Positions 35,401 to 45,678 are shown, numbered from the stretch's first letter. The stretch: 64,000 nucleotides of DNA from Luteibacter rhizovicinus DSM 16549 (GCF_001887595.1 NZ_CP017480.1:1364001-1428000), one strand, 5' to 3'. Numbers and translations: made by a program. Notes: generated by a model not told the origin, from the letters alone.

Positions 35401-38400
35401 GAGGCCAGCCGACGGAATCGTCAGCGGCGTTTCGGACACGGTGGTCTCGCGCGCCTTCGACTCGTACTTGAAGACGCCCGAATCCTGCTTGGTCAACACG
35501 GAAACGAATCGCGTTTCGACGATCGCCTGTTTCAGCCCCTTGAGATCGATGCGTTTGGCAGACGGATCGATCGCCACGAGGTTGACACTGCGTTTCGCAT
35601 CGCGGCTGACATAGTCGAGATTGTCGACGGCCTTGTAGCCGACGAGCCAGTCGTTCGACGACACCATGCCCTGCGTGGCGGCGGCGACGCTTCGGCCACC
35701 TTCCGCTTCGTAGGCCTTGGCGAGGAAATACAGCTGGTAGGTTGCGTCGGCGTACTTGGAAAGGTCCAGCGCAAACTCCGCATGGCCCTTGGCGTCGGTT
35801 TTCGCGTCGGCGAGCTTTTCTTCGAAGCCTTCTTTCGCGCGGCGCACGTCGTAGAAGTGGTAGTCCTTGTAACTGGGGAACGAGGGGAAGGCAGGACGCA
35901 GGACCAGCGAGCCTTCCACGCGTCGATCGGCCGCTGGCGTGCCGAACAGGTTCTGCACGTCGACCAGGGCCTTCAGCTGCGCCGGCTTCACCCAGCCTTC
36001 GGTGACCGCCGTGGACAGCTTGGCCGTGACCTTCATGCGATCGGGCTGGAACTCCTTGACCTGCACCGTGGTGCTGCCGATTTGCGAGTACGGCTTACCG
36101 TCCTTGGCGATGTACAGGTTCACGGTCCAGTTGCCGGTCGGCGAGGTTTCGGCCGTGGTGTGGTCGAGCTCGGCGAAGCCGGCTGCGTCCATCGAGACGA
36201 TCTGCTGGCGCACCGTCGTACCCCGCGGGTCGACCACCTCGGCGATCAGCGGCATGCCCGCAACGCTACGTGTCCAGCTGTTCGCGCGGACGATCATGCC
36301 GATGTGGAAGAGATCGCCCGGACGGTAGATGCCGCGGTCGGAGAACAGGTAGCCGGACAGCTGGCCCTGGCTATGTGCGTTGGGCTCGCCGCCGATATCG
36401 AAGCGCGAGAAATCCAGTATGCGATCGTACGACGTCACCGGCAGGAAGGAGAGGTCCTCGCCCTGGCGCACCACGTACATCGCCGGCGCCTTCTCCTGCG
36501 TGAAGCCCTTGAGATTGGCGAAGTGCGCGCGACCATCCGCGCCAGTGTTCTGGGTGAACAGGGTGCTGCCGTTCTTCGCGATCACCGCAACCGAGGCACC
36601 GGATACCGGCGAGCCGGTGCGAATGGACTGGACGAAGATGTCCTGGCTGCCATCCATGGATTTCTTGGCGATCACACCGAGGTCGGTAATGACGACGAGG
36701 CGCTCATCCTTCGGCCAGTCGTACGGCGCGCTGGCGCTGTCGTCATCGTCCTTCGCGGCCTCCGCCGCGGCAGCATCGGCATCGGCGCCGGCATCGCGGG
36801 CCGCGGCTTCACGGGCTGCCTTGACCCGGCGATCCCGCGCTTCCTGCACGGCCTTTTCGTCATACCCCGAGAGCTTGAGCAGGAACACGCCGCGCTTGCC
36901 GGCAGCGAGGTACTGGCCGAGGTCGAAACCTTCGTAATGCGCCTTGCCCGGGCCCTCATCAGGAAAGGAGACCGTCTTCACGAAGCGGTCGACGATATGG
37001 TCCGAGGTAAAGCCATACATCTCGGGCTTGGCGTAGCTGCCGGAGTTGAGTGACACCAGGTGCTGCAACTGGTCCGGCAGAACACGGCCGACTTCGACAC
37101 GCATGCCCGGGATGTTCCGCGAGACGACCGAGATGCGCTTGTCACCGCTGAGCGAAAGCAGGGAGCCATCCGCCATGAAGCGAAGCAGGCGCGGGTAGTC
37201 GGGCACGGTCAGCAGGTCGACGCGCGGCTTGGCCATCACGTAGCCACCGAACGAGGTCATCCCCTTGTCGACGCGCACGTAGATCCGCTGGCCCGGCTGG
37301 GCGTGGTAGCGGAAGCTCTGGGCCGCCGACCAGTCGTTCTCGGTCGGGACGATGTCCGGCTTGATCTGGGCGAAGGAACGCAGGTCGCTGTCGCCGATCG
37401 TGGAGACCGACCAGGCATGCGTGCCGTCCTCCGGCACGACCCAGACATGCAGGTGCTTCGCCAGTTCGGCATCGCTGACCGGGCCGCCGAAGTTCATCAC
37501 CACGACCTGCTCCGGCTCGAAACGGGCGTTATCGACGAGCGTCGCCGAGACCTCGTCGAGGGCGAGGCTGTAGAGACCCGGTACGCGCACCGCGGTTTCG
37601 AGTGCCTTGTCGGTGCCGTCGCCGCCACGACTGCTGCGCACGCCATCGTCCATCTTGAGGCCGACCGAGCCGTCGTCGCGCGGTAGCTGCAGGGGCTGGG
37701 AGTGGACGAAGGCGTTGAGGTGGTGCTCGTCGTAGGTGACGCTGAACTTGAGCTCCGCACCACGCTTTTCGTTGCGATTGCGCAGGTCGAGCGCGAGGCG
37801 CTTTTCCAGTTGCGCGGCATCCACCGGATAGTTGAAGCCCAGCTGGACGATCGTTTTCTTCTTGGTGGGGTCCTGCGGATCCTGGTAGAACTCGCCGTTG
37901 ACCACACGCGCCGTAAAGGGCGCCGTGGCGACCGTGAACTGGTCATCCGCCAGGAGCACGTGCGGCGCGAAGACCTTGGCCTTGTCGAAACGGACCTCGA
38001 TCTTTCGGCCCACCGGCCAGTCGGCGGCGGGGACGAAGGTCAGCACGCGGTCGTTTTCCCAATGCCACTGGCCGGGCAGCTTCGGATCCATGGCGATGCC
38101 GTCGGTGACCGGCTTGCCCAGCGACTCGAGCTTCGCTGCGGACGCGGAGAACGTGACCGTGAGCGGATGGATGGTCACCGGGGCGTGCTCGTAATCGCTG
38201 ACCTCCGGCGCCGGTGCTTCGAACGTGATCCGGTTTGGCTCGACCGGCTTCGGTCGGTTCTCCCACCAGTGCCAGCCCAACCATCCGGCGGCGACCAGGA
38301 TGAGCACCCCGGCAATCGTCCCGGTGAACTTCAGTGGGTGCTGGCGGGCGGCCTGGCCGGTGGCCGGTACCCAGGCGGGGGCAGACCAGGACATGTTCCC

Positions 38401-38490
38401 GAAGACAGGGCGCAGGGCCGTCCCGAGCAGCCAGAGCAGGCCGCGCAGCAGGCGCACGGGCAACGACGCGATGAAACGAAGCAGATCCAT
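32467..38490 (-). CDS. Bacterial alpha-2-macroglobulin (YfhM/COG2373), thioester type
   Basis: 2007 residues from ATG 38490 (AAGGGAAAC upstream), longer than E. coli YfhM at about 1650. A membrane segment near residue 57-75 (IAGVLILVAAGWLGWHWW) anchors it; no lipobox. Macroglobulin domains follow, with FSRFDIGGEP and YLFSDRGIYRPGDLFHIGMI typical of the family. The thioester motif CTEQ lies at Cys1495-Gln1498, within FPHYCTEQVISAAMP, so the protein should trap proteases covalently. Two low-complexity acidic/Ala segments: one near residue 570 (DAGADADAAAAEAAKDDDD) and one near 1910-1940 rich in Ser, Asp and Glu. Guards the periplasm when the wall is breached, with PbpC repairing it. Confidence 0.95.
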   Translation of the reverse strand: MDLLRFIASLPVRLLRGLLWLLGTALRPVFGNMSWSAPAWVPATGQAARQHPLKFTGTIAGVLILVAAGWLGWHWWENRPKPVEPNRITFEAPAPEVSDYEHAPVTIHPLTVTFSASAAKLESLGKPVTDGIAMDPKLPGQWHWENDRVLTFVPAADWPVGRKIEVRFDKAKVFAPHVLLADDQFTVATAPFTARVVNGEFYQDPQDPTKKKTIVQLGFNYPVDAAQLEKRLALDLRNRNEKRGAELKFSVTYDEHHLNAFVHSQPLQLPRDDGSVGLKMDDGVRSSRGGDGTDKALETAVRVPGLYSLALDEVSATLVDNARFEPEQVVVMNFGGPVSDAELAKHLHVWVVPEDGTHAWSVSTIGDSDLRSFAQIKPDIVPTENDWSAAQSFRYHAQPGQRIYVRVDKGMTSFGGYVMAKPRVDLLTVPDYPRLLRFMADGSLLSLSGDKRISVVSRNIPGMRVEVGRVLPDQLQHLVSLNSGSYAKPEMYGFTSDHIVDRFVKTVSFPDEGPGKAHYEGFDLGQYLAAGKRGVFLLKLSGYDEKAVQEARDRRVKAAREAAARDAGADADAAAAEAAKDDDDSASAPYDWPKDERLVVITDLGVIAKKSMDGSQDIFVQSIRTGSPVSGASVAVIAKNGSTLFTQNTGADGRAHFANLKGFTQEKAPAMYVVRQGEDLSFLPVTSYDRILDFSRFDIGGEPNAHSQGQLSGYLFSDRGIYRPGDLFHIGMIVRANSWTRSVAGMPLIAEVVDPRGTTVRQQIVSMDAAGFAELDHTTAETSPTGNWTVNLYIAKDGKPYSQIGSTTVQVKEFQPDRMKVTAKLSTAVTEGWVKPAQLKALVDVQNLFGTPAADRRVEGSLVLRPAFPSFPSYKDYHFYDVRRAKEGFEEKLADAKTDAKGHAEFALDLSKYADATYQLYFLAKAYEAEGGRSVAAATQGMVSSNDWLVGYKAVDNLDYVSRDAKRSVNLVAIDPSAKRIDLKGLKQAIVETRFVSVLTKQDSGVFKYESKARETTVSETPLTIPSAGLEVALPTDKPGNFALVLKNAEGKEVNRVAWSVAGEGNVSRSLERNAELQLTLSKKDYAPGEAVDIAIRAPYAGSGLITIERDKVYAHAWFHAESTSTVQHITVPADFEGNGYINVQYVRDPSSDEIFMSPLSFGVVPFSVNMDARRNVLAVESPQLVKPGDTVTFHVTSTTPTRAVVFAVDEGILQVAHYKLGDPLQYFFRKRMLEVSTSQILDLIIPDFQKLMTMAAPGGDADGAIGRQLNPFRRKRDKPVAYWSGIVDIDGSRDLTYKVPDYFNGKLRVMAVSVSPEKIGTFEGQTTVRGDFVLSPNVPTTLAPGDEAEISVGVANNLTGLGGKEVPVAVSLKPGPQLQIVGDATSTLNLGEMREGVAIFRVRATDKLGSGNMTFTAGFNGKSAKQSVDLSVRPASPLRTDLAFGRVDAHGRADVTSLRDMHDEYARRDASFSTVPVVLARGLATYLIDFPHYCTEQVISAAMPALILGKRPEFGDIKPARMMDDETPPADPVAALFDVLRARQNGQGGFGLWTATPDTHVFATDYAVHYLVEAGDHGVAVPADLLASADNALRQIAADDSGDSLVEMRQRAYAIYLLTRQGNVTTNDLASVQRRLDEVYPKQWRDDLAAAWLAASYQLLHQDKLASDLMARPRKLLTRKPADEAYRYEDYYDAPIRDASVLYLLAKHFPEQAKALPPETIENLVRPLARGNYNTLSSGMIIMALDAWATQAGGDVSKLSIGSVAASGAVTPIGAAKGSLVDAHWTAGAQRLRLVNDADATAWYGVAQTGFDRKPSTDTRKDGLEITRTYTDTKGKSVDKVETGDEIDVHVRVRSTSDHDAYNIAIVDLLPGGFEPVLSTAAPADATEATPSSDEATSDDSGTQEGSDAGADSDGAAESEEDNTPAWHSPIGNPESTWKPEYADVREDRVVVYGVARTDVQEFIYRIKATNAGKFVIPPALIESLYNRGVQARAPGGGIMTVERKP

Positions 38491-38839
38491 GTTTCCCTTC
38501 CGATCCGGTTGACTCGTGTGACGGCGTGATGCCGTACCTGCGGATACATCGATGCCGTCCACGCGCCCGAGGCGGTGTTCCGGCAGTGTGATGGCGATCC
38601 CCAGGGTGATGCTGCGCGCGACCCCTGTCGCAGCGGCGTCCGGATTCTGACATGGCGGCGCCAGGGTTCGGGTGTTTTCGAGGCGCTTGCGTGCAGCAAT
38701 CAATCCGCAATAGAAGAAATCGGAATAATTCAGCGAATCCGCCAGCCCGTGACGGGTCTCACGACGGTCGCAAAACGACGTTCAATCGAGCCTCGACTTG
38801 CGATATCGTCGGCCGGCAGGGGAAGCGAAGGGGAAAGGG
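38491..38839. other. 349-bp divergent intergenic region
   Basis: Separates the alpha-2-macroglobulin gene (minus) from the HWE kinase gene (plus). No open frame with convincing composition, no REP unit and no strong palindrome was found. A locally AT-rich stretch at about 38695-38740 is the likeliest promoter site. The short frame upstream of 38490 on the minus strand reads as random GC-rich sequence. Confidence 0.6.
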
Positions 38840-39874
38840 ATGTACGACGAGGCGAAAAGTCCTTACGAGCGGTCGCTCATCGCAGGTGACCGGGAATTCC
38901 GGGAATTGGCCGATTTCGCGCCCGTCATGATCTGGCGCTCGGGTACGGATCAGCTTTGCGACTGGTTCAACTTGCCGTGGCTCAGCTACACCGGCCGCTC
39001 GATGCAGGACGAGGTCGGCCATGGCTGGGCCACGGGGGTCCACCCGGAAGATATCGATCGCTGCCTGGCTACCTACGTGGGCGCCTTCAAGGCACGTGAG
39101 CCCTTTTCCATGGAGTACCGCCTGCGTCGTCACGATGGCGAGTACCGCTGGTTGCTCGATAACGGCAAGCCGTTCTATCGCGACGACCGCTTCGCCGGTT
39201 ACTGGGGGAGCTGCATCGATGTCACGGCCCACCGGGATGCGGCCCGTGCACAGCGGATCCTGGTCAACGAACTGAGCCACCGGGTGAAGAACACCCTTGC
39301 CGTGGTCCAGGCCATGGCGACCCAGAGCTTCGGCGAGGATCGTCCGGTCGGCGCATCCCTGGAGACCTTCGAAAGCCGGTTGCGGGCATTGGCCGGCGCG
39401 CACGACCTGCTCGTCACCTACGCCTGGGAAGACGTCGCCTTGCGCAACGTGGTGGAGGCGACCGTCGCTCCCCATGACCCCGGGCATGACCGCGTCACCA
39501 TCGATGGCCCTCCCTTGATGCTGGCCTCGGCCACGGCCGTCGCGATCGCCATGGCGGTACACGAGCTGCTGACCAACGCCGCCAAGTACGGGGCGTTGGC
39601 GGTCGGTTCCGGGCAGGTATCCCTGTGCTGGCGCTTCGACCCCGACCTGGAACGCGTCCAGATCACCTGGAAAGAGACCGGGGGACGACCTGTAGAGCCA
39701 CCCGCCCATCTCGGTTTCGGCGTCCGCTTCATCGAGCGCGTCCTGGCGGGTCAGGCCGGCGGCGAGGCCGCCGTCACCTTCGAGGAAGACGGCGTTCGCT
39801 GCCGTTTCGAGGCACCGGCCCGCTCCTGGCGCCACGCGACTGAAAATATTCGTACGCCCGTGTCGATTGGCTGA
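38840..39874 (+). CDS. HWE-family histidine kinase with PAS domain
   Basis: 344-residue soluble sensor kinase. A PAS_3-type domain (about 15-130: PVMIWRSGTDQLCDWFN, MEYRLRRHDGEYRWLLDNG, FAGYWGSCIDVTAHR) is followed by the kinase core with phospho-acceptor His in LVNELSHRVKNTLAVVQAM, the N box HELLTNAAKYGAL with the HE signature, and ITWKETGG, the WxE motif that defines the HWE class. The G box is reduced to GFGVRFIERVL. Start chosen at ATG 38840 with GGGGAAAGGG upstream. No partner regulator is adjacent, as is common for this class. Confidence 0.92.
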   Translation: MYDEAKSPYERSLIAGDREFRELADFAPVMIWRSGTDQLCDWFNLPWLSYTGRSMQDEVGHGWATGVHPEDIDRCLATYVGAFKAREPFSMEYRLRRHDGEYRWLLDNGKPFYRDDRFAGYWGSCIDVTAHRDAARAQRILVNELSHRVKNTLAVVQAMATQSFGEDRPVGASLETFESRLRALAGAHDLLVTYAWEDVALRNVVEATVAPHDPGHDRVTIDGPPLMLASATAVAIAMAVHELLTNAAKYGALAVGSGQVSLCWRFDPDLERVQITWKETGGRPVEPPAHLGFGVRFIERVLAGQAGGEAAVTFEEDGVRCRFEAPARSWRHATENIRTPVSIG

Positions 39875-39898
39875 GGGCACAATCGACGTAGTCATGAA

Positions 39899-39919
39899 GG
39901 CCGGGAACCCGTCCCGGCC
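39899..39919. terminator. GC hairpin after the HWE kinase gene
   Basis: GGCCGGGA and TCCCGGCC form a perfect 8-bp stem around a 5-base loop, 24 bases after the kinase stop and 19 bases before the DGPF gene. No T-run follows, so it is at best a weak or Rho-assisted terminator, or an attenuator. Confidence 0.35.
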
Positions 39920-39938
39920 ATGACGACGGAGAAGGCGC

Positions 39939-40370
39939 ATGCGTTTCATGGTGATCCTTAAGGCGACGAAGGCGTCGGAAGCCGGCGACATGCCCAGCGA
40001 GGCCTTGATGACGGCGATGATCAAGTTCAACGAGGACATGGTGAAGGCAGGCGTGCTTCTCGCCGCCGACGGGCTGCGTCCGAGCAGCGACGGCGCGCGT
40101 GTCCGCTTCGACGGCGACCGCCGGGAAGTCATCGATGGCCCGTTCGCCGAGACCCGTGAACTGGTCGCCGGCTACTGGCTGATCCAGGTTCGCTCGCTCG
40201 ACGAGGCCATCGAGTGGATGAAGCGTGCGCCCAATCCGATGGAGGGCGAAGCCTCGGAAATTGAGATTCGTCGCATGTTCGAAATGGACGACTTCGGTGA
40301 AGAGTCCCTGACGGCCGAGGCTCGCGCCACGGTTGAACGCATGCACGCGGAAGTCGCGGCAAAATCCTGA
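39939..40370 (+). CDS. YCII/DGPF-domain protein
   Basis: 143-residue protein of the YCII-related (DGPF) family. The hallmark IDGPFAETRELVAGYWLIQV is at about 66-85; the start MRFMVILKATKASEAG and the end ASEIEIRRMFEMDDF are typical. Members of this family occur next to ECF42 sigma factor genes, as here (41662). Biochemical role unknown; YciI-like folds have a His/Asp pair that could act on small electrophiles. ATG at 39939 with GGAGAAGG upstream. Confidence 0.9.
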   Translation: MRFMVILKATKASEAGDMPSEALMTAMIKFNEDMVKAGVLLAADGLRPSSDGARVRFDGDRREVIDGPFAETRELVAGYWLIQVRSLDEAIEWMKRAPNPMEGEASEIEIRRMFEMDDFGEESLTAEARATVERMHAEVAAKS

Positions 40371-40395
40371 CCCCCATTCCGACGAGGAAAGCACC

Positions 40396-40827
40396 ATGAC
40401 CGTCACTCCTTACCTCTCGTACAACGGCAACTGCGAGGAAGCCTTCGAGTTCTACGCGAAAGTGCTTGGCGCGAAGATCATCATGATGGCCCGCTACAAG
40501 GACATGCCGGCGCAGCCGGGGCAGCCCTCGATGCCTCCGGGAACCGAAGAAAAAGTGATGCATGCCCGCCTGCAGATCGGCGAGCAGTGGCTCATGGCCT
40601 CCGACAGCCCGCCGCACATGCCTTACCAGGGGATGCACGGTGTGTCGGTCGCCCTGGGCTTCGACAAGGCTGCCGATGCCGATCGCGTCTTCGCCGGCCT
40701 GTCCGAGGGCGGCAGCGTGCACATGCAGATCGCCGAGACCTTCTGGGCCGAACGGTTCGGGATGTTCACCGACCGATTCGGCGTCAGCTGGATGATCAAC
40801 GGCGCTGAAAAGCGCCCCAACCCCTGA
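40396..40827 (+). CDS. PhnB-like VOC family protein
   Basis: 143 residues. VOC fold of the PhnB/3-demethylubiquinone-methyltransferase-like group: YLSYNGNCEEAFEFYAKVLG, then HARLQIGEQWLMASDSPP and the C-terminal FWAERFGMFTDRFGVSWMIN. ATG at 40396 follows GAGGAAAG; the frame opens earlier at 40333 but inside the DGPF gene. Located between two DGPF genes, 25 bases after the first and 12 before the second, so almost certainly cotranscribed with the ECF42 module. Confidence 0.9.
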   Translation: MTVTPYLSYNGNCEEAFEFYAKVLGAKIIMMARYKDMPAQPGQPSMPPGTEEKVMHARLQIGEQWLMASDSPPHMPYQGMHGVSVALGFDKAADADRVFAGLSEGGSVHMQIAETFWAERFGMFTDRFGVSWMINGAEKRPNP

Positions 40828-40839
40828 CCGGAGACGCCC

Positions 40840-41610
40840 ATGCGCTTCCTGATCGTACGTAAGGCCGATGCCGACAGCGAAGCCGGCGCCGCGCCGAGCC
40901 GTGAGCTGGTCGACGCCATGGCCGAGCATCTCGACACGCTGGCCGCGGATGGCCGCTTTCTCGCGGGCGAGGGTCTCAAGCCGAGCCGCGACGGCGTCCG
41001 CCTTCATTTCGTCGACGGCCGCCAGCCCGTTGTCGTGGACGGTCCGTTTGCCGAGACCAAGGAACTGGTCGCCGGCTTCAGCATCATCGAGGCCGACTCG
41101 ATGGAGCAGGCGGTGTCCTGGGTATCGGGATGGCCCGAGGAAGACGCGCACGGCGCGGCCGAGGTAGAAATCCGGCCGATCGGCTGCCCTGGCGGCCTCT
41201 CGGGCTTCGGCGACCCCGCCGAGGGGGACTCGGAGCAGCCGCGCTACATGGTGATGCTGAAGGCCAACGTCCGCAGCGAAACGGATTTCGATCCGGGTCC
41301 CGAGGTGCTCGGCAAGATGATGGAAGCGAACAAGGCCGGCCACGAGGCCGGGTTCCTCATCGCCGGCTTCGGGCTTTCCTCCAGCCGGCACGCGAAACGG
41401 GTGCATTTCGGCAAGGGCCACGCTGCCGTGATCGACGGACCGTTCGCCGAGATCAAGGAGATGATCGCGGGGTTCTGGGTGCTGCGCGTGGACTCGATCG
41501 ACGAGGTCATCGCCTGGACGCAGACCTATCCCTTCCCCGATGGTGACGCAGCCCGTCTCGAGATACGCCCCCTCTACGCCATGCGTGAGTTGCTGGCCAC
41601 CCTCGACTGA
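40840..41610 (+). CDS. Tandem YCII/DGPF-domain protein
   Basis: 256 residues made of two DGPF domains in one chain. Domain 1 (about 1-112) has VVDGPFAETKELVAGFSIIE, domain 2 (about 132-245) has VIDGPFAEIKEMIAGFWVLR. Each repeats the family start (RFLIVRKADADSEAG; YMVMLKANVRSETD). Most family members have one domain; the fusion may form a pseudo-dimer. ATG at 40840 with CCGGAGA upstream. Upstream of, and probably cotranscribed with, the ECF42 sigma gene 51 bases away. Confidence 0.9.
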   Translation: MRFLIVRKADADSEAGAAPSRELVDAMAEHLDTLAADGRFLAGEGLKPSRDGVRLHFVDGRQPVVVDGPFAETKELVAGFSIIEADSMEQAVSWVSGWPEEDAHGAAEVEIRPIGCPGGLSGFGDPAEGDSEQPRYMVMLKANVRSETDFDPGPEVLGKMMEANKAGHEAGFLIAGFGLSSSRHAKRVHFGKGHAAVIDGPFAEIKEMIAGFWVLRVDSIDEVIAWTQTYPFPDGDAARLEIRPLYAMRELLATLD

Positions 41611-41661
41611 TGCGGCAGCGCGGCTTGCCTGGCATGACGTCGGGTGCTTTGATCCGACGTC

Positions 41662-43330
<1,669 letters not shown>

Positions 43331-43408
43331 ACTCCCGCAACCGCCTGGGTGACAGGGAAGATCGAAGCGCGCTATGCTGCATCGCAAATGCAATGCAGGA
43401 GTAAGCCC

Positions 43409-43681
43409 ATGAAGTCCGCCACGATTCCTTCGATCCGCGTTGAGCCGGCCTTTCGCCAGCAGGCCGAGAGTGTCCTCCGCGAAGACGAAACGCTTTCTTC
43501 GTTCGTCGAAACCGCCATGTCCGAAGCGATAGATCGTCGCCGGATGCAGAGTGAATTCATCGCCCGGGGCATTGCCTCACGTGACGAAGCAGCACGCACA
43601 GGCGTTTATCACGCGGCGGCGGATGTACATAAGGATATCGTCGAGCGCCTTGCTCGGTCACGAAAAGCAAAGGGCAAGTAA
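43409..43681 (+). CDS. Antitoxin-like protein (YlcI/YnfO-type ribbon-helix-helix)
   Basis: 90 residues from ATG 43409, which has AGGAGTAAG upstream. N-terminal strand PSIRVEPAFRQQAESVL and following helices (TLSSFVETAMSEAIDRRRMQ) match ribbon-helix-helix antitoxins of the YlcI/YnfO group. The C-terminus (VYHAAADVHKDIVERLARSR) would wrap the toxin. Its TAA stop overlaps the toxin ATG by one base, typical of translationally coupled toxin-antitoxin pairs. Confidence 0.85.
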   Translation: MKSATIPSIRVEPAFRQQAESVLREDETLSSFVETAMSEAIDRRRMQSEFIARGIASRDEAARTGVYHAAADVHKDIVERLARSRKAKGK

Positions 43682-43980
43682 TGAGCTACGAGGTCCGCTA
43701 CACGGATACAGCGCTAGAGGACCTTCACCGCCTCATGGACTTCATCGAGGGAGTCGACTCGACCTTGGCCGACCGCGCGCTCGATGCGATTGTCCGTGCC
43801 TCAGCGCTACTCGAATCATTTCCTTTCACTTGCCGCAAGGCGTCTCCCGACAATCCGTTTCTGCGCGAACTGGTCGTGTCGTTTGGTGCGACCGGTTACG
43901 TCGCCCTTTTCGACATCGCGGGCAGCTGGGTGACGATCGTCGCACTGCGTCATCAACGCGAAGACGATTTCCTCTATTGA
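43681..43980 (+). CDS. RelE/ParE family toxin
   Basis: 99 residues. ParE/RelE fold: YEVRYTDTALEDLHRLMDFI, then RASALLESFPFTCRKASPDN and the C-terminal GYVALFDIAGSWVTIVALRHQREDDF, where the RHQRED motif is conserved in the family. Whether it cleaves mRNA on the ribosome or inhibits gyrase is not decidable from sequence. Overlaps the antitoxin gene by one base. Convergent with the Tdi1-like gene six bases away. Confidence 0.9.
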   Translation: MSYEVRYTDTALEDLHRLMDFIEGVDSTLADRALDAIVRASALLESFPFTCRKASPDNPFLRELVVSFGATGYVALFDIAGSWVTIVALRHQREDDFLY

Positions 43981-43986
43981 TCGAGG

Positions 43987-44463
43987 TCAGTGCTTGACCT
44001 CGATGTCCACGTCCGCGCCATCGGGCAGATCGTCGAGTTGACGAAGGATCGAACCGGTGAGTTCGAAGTGCTCCTTCGCGGGAACCGGATTCAAGTTCTC
44101 CACCGTGTACTCGCCTTCGACGAAGATCGGCAGCGTGACGTAGGTGTAGCACTCGCCTTCCGCGCGCGTCTTGCCTGCCTCGAGCAGCGCTTCGATGAGA
44201 CCCGGCAAAAGCCAGTCATCGGCAATCTCTTCACGCAGCAGGGCGTTGAACGCATCCACATTGTCCGCGACACGCTCGACTTCGGCGGTGCCGGTATTGA
44301 GCCAGAAGACGCCACCGGCGTCGGCCTCGAAAAACATGTCGCCCAGGGCCGTGAACAGCAGGGGCGTGAAGGTGTCGCCGATGAGCCAGTTCCAGGACTC
44401 GGCAAGCGCATCGATCGCTTCCTTGTCCGGCGTGCTGATGAGGTCGTTCCAGGTAAGCGCCAT
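43987..44463 (-). CDS. Tdi1-like immunity protein (DUF1851)
   Basis: 158 residues from ATG 44463; a longer frame to 44514 adds a Pro/Lys tail. Acidic cytoplasmic protein resembling the T6SS immunity protein Tdi1/DUF1851: ESWNWLIGDTFTPLLFTALGDMFFEADAGGVFWLNTGTAEVE and, near the C-terminus, TYVTLPIFVEGEYTVENLNPVPAKEHF (cited in parts only). In other bacteria such proteins neutralise a paired DNase effector. No effector gene is visible in the window, so it is an orphan or has another role. Confidence 0.7.
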   Translation of the reverse strand: MALTWNDLISTPDKEAIDALAESWNWLIGDTFTPLLFTALGDMFFEADAGGVFWLNTGTAEVERVADNVDAFNALLREEIADDWLLPGLIEALLEAGKTRAEGECYTYVTLPIFVEGEYTVENLNPVPAKEHFELTGSILRQLDDLPDGADVDIEVKH

Positions 44464-44532
44464 GGGGCTGGCCTTCGTACGTATCGGGGGAGGGTCCGGG
44501 CATTTTAGGCCCAATCCCTCTGCCGGGTCGCC

Positions 44533-45678
44533 TCAGCGATCCAGGCCGGCGATGACGGCATCGACGAAGGCCGTGCGCGCCCGGGCCTGTTCGTCATTGG
44601 TGGCCACCGGCCACGCGGCCATTTGCGCGATCACGAGATGGCGGGCGGGATCGATGTAAAGCAGCTGCCCGAAGATACCGATGCCAGCGAAAGCGCCGCT
44701 GTCGTACGTCCACCACTGGTAGCCGTAGCCGCGTCCGGGCACGCCGATATCGGCGTGCTTGTGCGTCGCGTCGCCAAGCCAGCCGTCCGCCAGCACGGGC
44801 TTGCCACCCGCGATACCGCCTTCGAGAAGGAACTGTCCAAGGCGGGCATAATCCGCCAGCGTGGCCGAGACGCCCGACCCACCCGCTTCCGTGCCGTCGA
44901 CGTCATCCTTCAGCCATAACGCATCCGACGCCATGCCGTACGGCTTCCAGATCTTTTCGGACAGATACGCGGCCAGGGTCTTGTGTGTCGCGCGGGTGAC
45001 CAGGATGCCGATCAGGTCGGTCTCGCCGGTCTTGTAGACCCAGCGTTCGCCCGGCGCGAACTCACGCGGCAGCGGCGCCATGTAAGTGACCAGCAAGGGC
45101 ACACCGGGCTGGCGCGCGCCTTCGTACATCATGGCGACGTCGGACTTCGGATCGACGTAGTCCTCGTTCCAACGGACGCCCGAGGTCATCGTCAGCAGCT
45201 GGCGCACGGTGACGTCGCGATACGCGCCCGCCGCGAGCTCGGGAAGATAGCGCGTGACCTTGTCATCGAGGCTGTGGATCGAACCATCGCGCAGTGCCGC
45301 ACCGACCAGGGTCGAGGTGAACGACTTCGCGACGGAGAACGATGTCCAGCGCGTTTCCGGCGTTGCGCCCAGACCATAGCGCTCGAGACGCACGCGACCG
45401 TTCTGCACGACCATCACCCCGGCGACATGATGTGCCGTCATGTAGGTGTCGAGTGTGCCGCCATCGGCGAAGCGAGGCTGCAGCGCGTCGCCCGCCGGGA
45501 GCGGATGAGCGACGCCGTGGTGGACGACGTTACTGGCGTAGTGCGTTTCCATCGCGCGGAACGCGGCATCGCGCTCCGGCTGGTTCCAGAACAACACATC
45601 GGTACGCCGGGCGTGCGGCGTGGCGCACGCGGCCAGGACGAGGGTGGCGGCGAGAAGAAGCCCGCGTACCGCCGTCAT
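44533..45678 (-). CDS. Beta-lactamase-fold serine hydrolase lipoprotein (class C/NylB-like)
   Basis: 381 residues. Lipobox LAAC (Cys18) after a signal peptide. The SxxK motif is in WTSFSVAKSFTSTLVGAAL (about 118-121). GVRWNEDYVDPKSDVAMMY and WVYKTGETDLIG resemble 6-aminohexanoate-dimer hydrolase and EstB rather than a true beta-lactamase; the Tyr of YKTG is the likely general base. GYGYQWWTYDSG near the C-terminus matches the third motif region. Substrate unknown. ATG at 45678 overlaps the stop of the preceding membrane-protein gene (ATGA). Confidence 0.87.
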   Translation of the reverse strand: MTAVRGLLLAATLVLAACATPHARRTDVLFWNQPERDAAFRAMETHYASNVVHHGVAHPLPAGDALQPRFADGGTLDTYMTAHHVAGVMVVQNGRVRLERYGLGATPETRWTSFSVAKSFTSTLVGAALRDGSIHSLDDKVTRYLPELAAGAYRDVTVRQLLTMTSGVRWNEDYVDPKSDVAMMYEGARQPGVPLLVTYMAPLPREFAPGERWVYKTGETDLIGILVTRATHKTLAAYLSEKIWKPYGMASDALWLKDDVDGTEAGGSGVSATLADYARLGQFLLEGGIAGGKPVLADGWLGDATHKHADIGVPGRGYGYQWWTYDSGAFAGIGIFGQLLYIDPARHLVIAQMAAWPVATNDEQARARTAFVDAVIAGLDR

